64,000 nucleotides of DNA from Lysinibacter sp. HNR. GTDB lineage: Bacteria; Actinomycetota; Actinomycetes; Actinomycetales; Microbacteriaceae. The notes under the pieces were generated by a model. That model saw only the letters and a list, made by a program, of their open reading frames with translations, did not search any database and was not told where the DNA came from. Position numbers and translations under genes: made by a program. The stretch is taken from the NCBI RefSeq assembly GCF_029760935.1, contig NZ_CP121684.1, positions 1,178,001-1,242,000 on the forward strand, read 5' to 3'. Each line of letters opens with the position of its first letter. The stretch's first letter is position 1. Positions 63,010 to 64,000 of this stretch are shown in pieces.

Positions 63010-64000
63010 GATTCTCCTCGGGTCGGGTTGACCGTGTTGTTTGCTGCGGTGGGGGCTGCAGTTGTAGTGGTGGTCTTCGAGATGGGGTTGTCTGTAACTG
63101 GCACGGACAAGGCCGTGGGATTAGCGTCTGTGGCATCGGCTAGTGTTGTGCGGTTGTGGACTTTGTAACTATTAGAGACACGACGATTACGCACAATTTT
63201 TGTCAGAAAGATACTGAAGGTGGGAATGATGTAAAGTGCCCAGACCCAGACTTCGAGCTTGGTCATCTCGGGCGCAAATCCTACGGTTCCTTTAAGAACG
63301 GTGCCAAGAATGCCGTCGGGTGCAATGATATGGGGAATACGGAAAGCCCATCCGGCCTCGCCGTATAGATGGGCGAGCCATGCTGGCGAATCGATCGGGG
63401 CCGCTTCAAACGGTCCGGGTAATACTCTGGCTTCCTGGAGATCGTGGACGCCGTAGGCCAGAACCCCGGCTGCAACCACAACCAAGAGCGCTCCGGTCCA
63501 GGTGAAAAAGGTCGAGAGGTTAATGCGAATCATTCCCCTGAAGATAAGCCATCCGAGCGCTACTGCGGCGGCTAAACCGAGCACGGCCCCTGTCAGGGCA
63601 AGGGGTGCGTCTCCCGAAGACTTTACCGCTGCCCACAGGAAGAGCGCAGTTTCGATGCCCTCACGCGCAACCGAGATGAACCCTACAAAAACGAGTCCCC
63701 AGCCTGCTCCGAGAAGAGCCTTGCTGAGGGAGGATTCTAGTTCGTTTTTCACGTTGTGGGCTGTTCGGAGCATCCAGAAAACCATCCAGGTGACAAAACC
63801 AACCGCGAGGATAGAGAGTGAGCCGCCGATAATCTCCTGGGCTTCAAAAGATAATCCGTAGGTGCCAAAAGTGAGAATAGCACCAATCGCAAGGGACAAC
63901 GCTATCGCGAGGAACACCCCTATCCAGATTCGTTGCACCACGTCGTGTCGATTAATCCGGTGAGCATATGCAATGAGAATCCCCACGATGAGGGCTGCTT
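63006..64000 (-). CDS. efeU: FTR1-family iron permease EfeU (5' end outside window)
   Basis: At least 330 residues, open at the right edge. The visible N-terminal end reads AALIVGILIAY, which in EfeU follows the first REGLE iron motif, so only a few residues are missing; GTG at 63984-63986 is internal. The second iron-binding motif REGIE appears in VAREGIETALFLWAA. About seven membrane helices are followed by a Thr/Ala/Asn-rich cytoplasmic tail. It imports iron across the membrane, and overlaps efeO by four bases. Confidence 0.95.
   Translation of the reverse strand, partial: AALIVGILIAYAHRINRHDVVQRIWIGVFLAIALSLAIGAILTFGTYGLSFEAQEIIGGSLSILAVGFVTWMVFWMLRTAHNVKNELESSLSKALLGAGWGLVFVGFISVAREGIETALFLWAAVKSSGDAPLALTGAVLGLAAAVALGWLIFRGMIRINLSTFFTWTGALLVVVAAGVLAYGVHDLQEARVLPGPFEAAPIDSPAWLAHLYGEAGWAFRIPHIIAPDGILGTVLKGTVGFAPEMTKLEVWVWALYIIPTFSIFLTKIVRNRRVSNSYKVHNRTTLADATDANPTALSVPVTDNPISKTTTTTAAPTAANNTVNPTRGES

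Noticed and set aside
1-64000. tRNA, rRNA, CRISPR arrays, prophage or toxin-antitoxin modules
   Set aside because: No cloverleaf, rRNA core sequences, regularly spaced repeats or phage genes were seen; the IS is the only mobile element recognised.

Overview
The window is a chromosomal segment of a Gram-positive actinobacterium, most likely a member of the Microbacteriaceae with an unusually moderate G+C content (mid-50s % by eye). The evidence is a set of actinobacterial gene families and linkages (DUF3039 and DUF4245 proteins, the xseA-xseB-DUF4245-carbonic anhydrase-fumC run, a DUF6264-like protein beside class II aldolase and glpX, frequent GTG/TTG starts, LytR-CpsA-Psr protein). No rRNA, tRNA or CRISPR was seen.

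Layout. 1-6.1 kb: a cell-wall polymer locus of teichoic-acid type (family 2 glycosyltransferase, CDP-glycerol-type glycerophosphotransferase, ABC-2 exporter, LicC-like nucleotidyltransferase), interrupted by an IS1634-like insertion sequence flanked by a 389-bp direct repeat. The repeat is long enough to leave both neighbouring genes whole and to strand a truncated copy of the exporter ATPase. 6.4-9.3 kb: an ABC exporter whose ATPase has a long disordered N-terminus. 9.3-18.3 kb: housekeeping metabolism and repair (DUF3039, fumC, carbonic anhydrase, exonuclease VII, ispH, class II aldolase, glpX). 18.4-25.6 kb: rmuC, a citrate transporter divergent from a CitA/CitB-type two-component system, glutamate decarboxylase and a 57-residue membrane protein. 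25.8-29.1 kb: LCP ligase, AI-2E-family protein, small membrane protein, S4 protein. 29.3-32.4 kb: a complete osmoprotectant ABC importer closed by a perfect bidirectional terminator facing dps. 33.1-37.3 kb: sugar porter, GntR regulator, DEDDh exonuclease, ychF. 37.3-41 kb: an unexplained 490-bp stretch, flavin reductase, a secreted-type protein, pyrimidine-dimer glycosylase and a 14-TM drug exporter. 41.0-45.7 kb: tandem glycine riboswitch and gcvT-gcvH-gcvP. 46.1-51.6 kb: universal stress protein, amino-acid permease and a 996-residue kinase/M23-like/class-III aminotransferase fusion. 51.7-58.1 kb: CPBP protease and an oligopeptide ABC importer. 58.4-64 kb: typA and the efeUOB iron-uptake operon, which runs off the window.

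How the genes work together: gcvTHP split glycine under control of a glycine-sensing leader; the divergent citrate transporter is probably controlled by its neighbouring sensor pair; the Usp, permease and trimodular enzyme look like an uptake and catabolism unit for an amino compound; dps and efeUOB deal with iron and peroxide. The observations most worth a second look are the IS with its gene-sparing long duplication, the trimodular enzyme, and the inverted-repeat sites upstream of fba and of the peptide importer. All protein assignments are from reading motifs; no database search was run.
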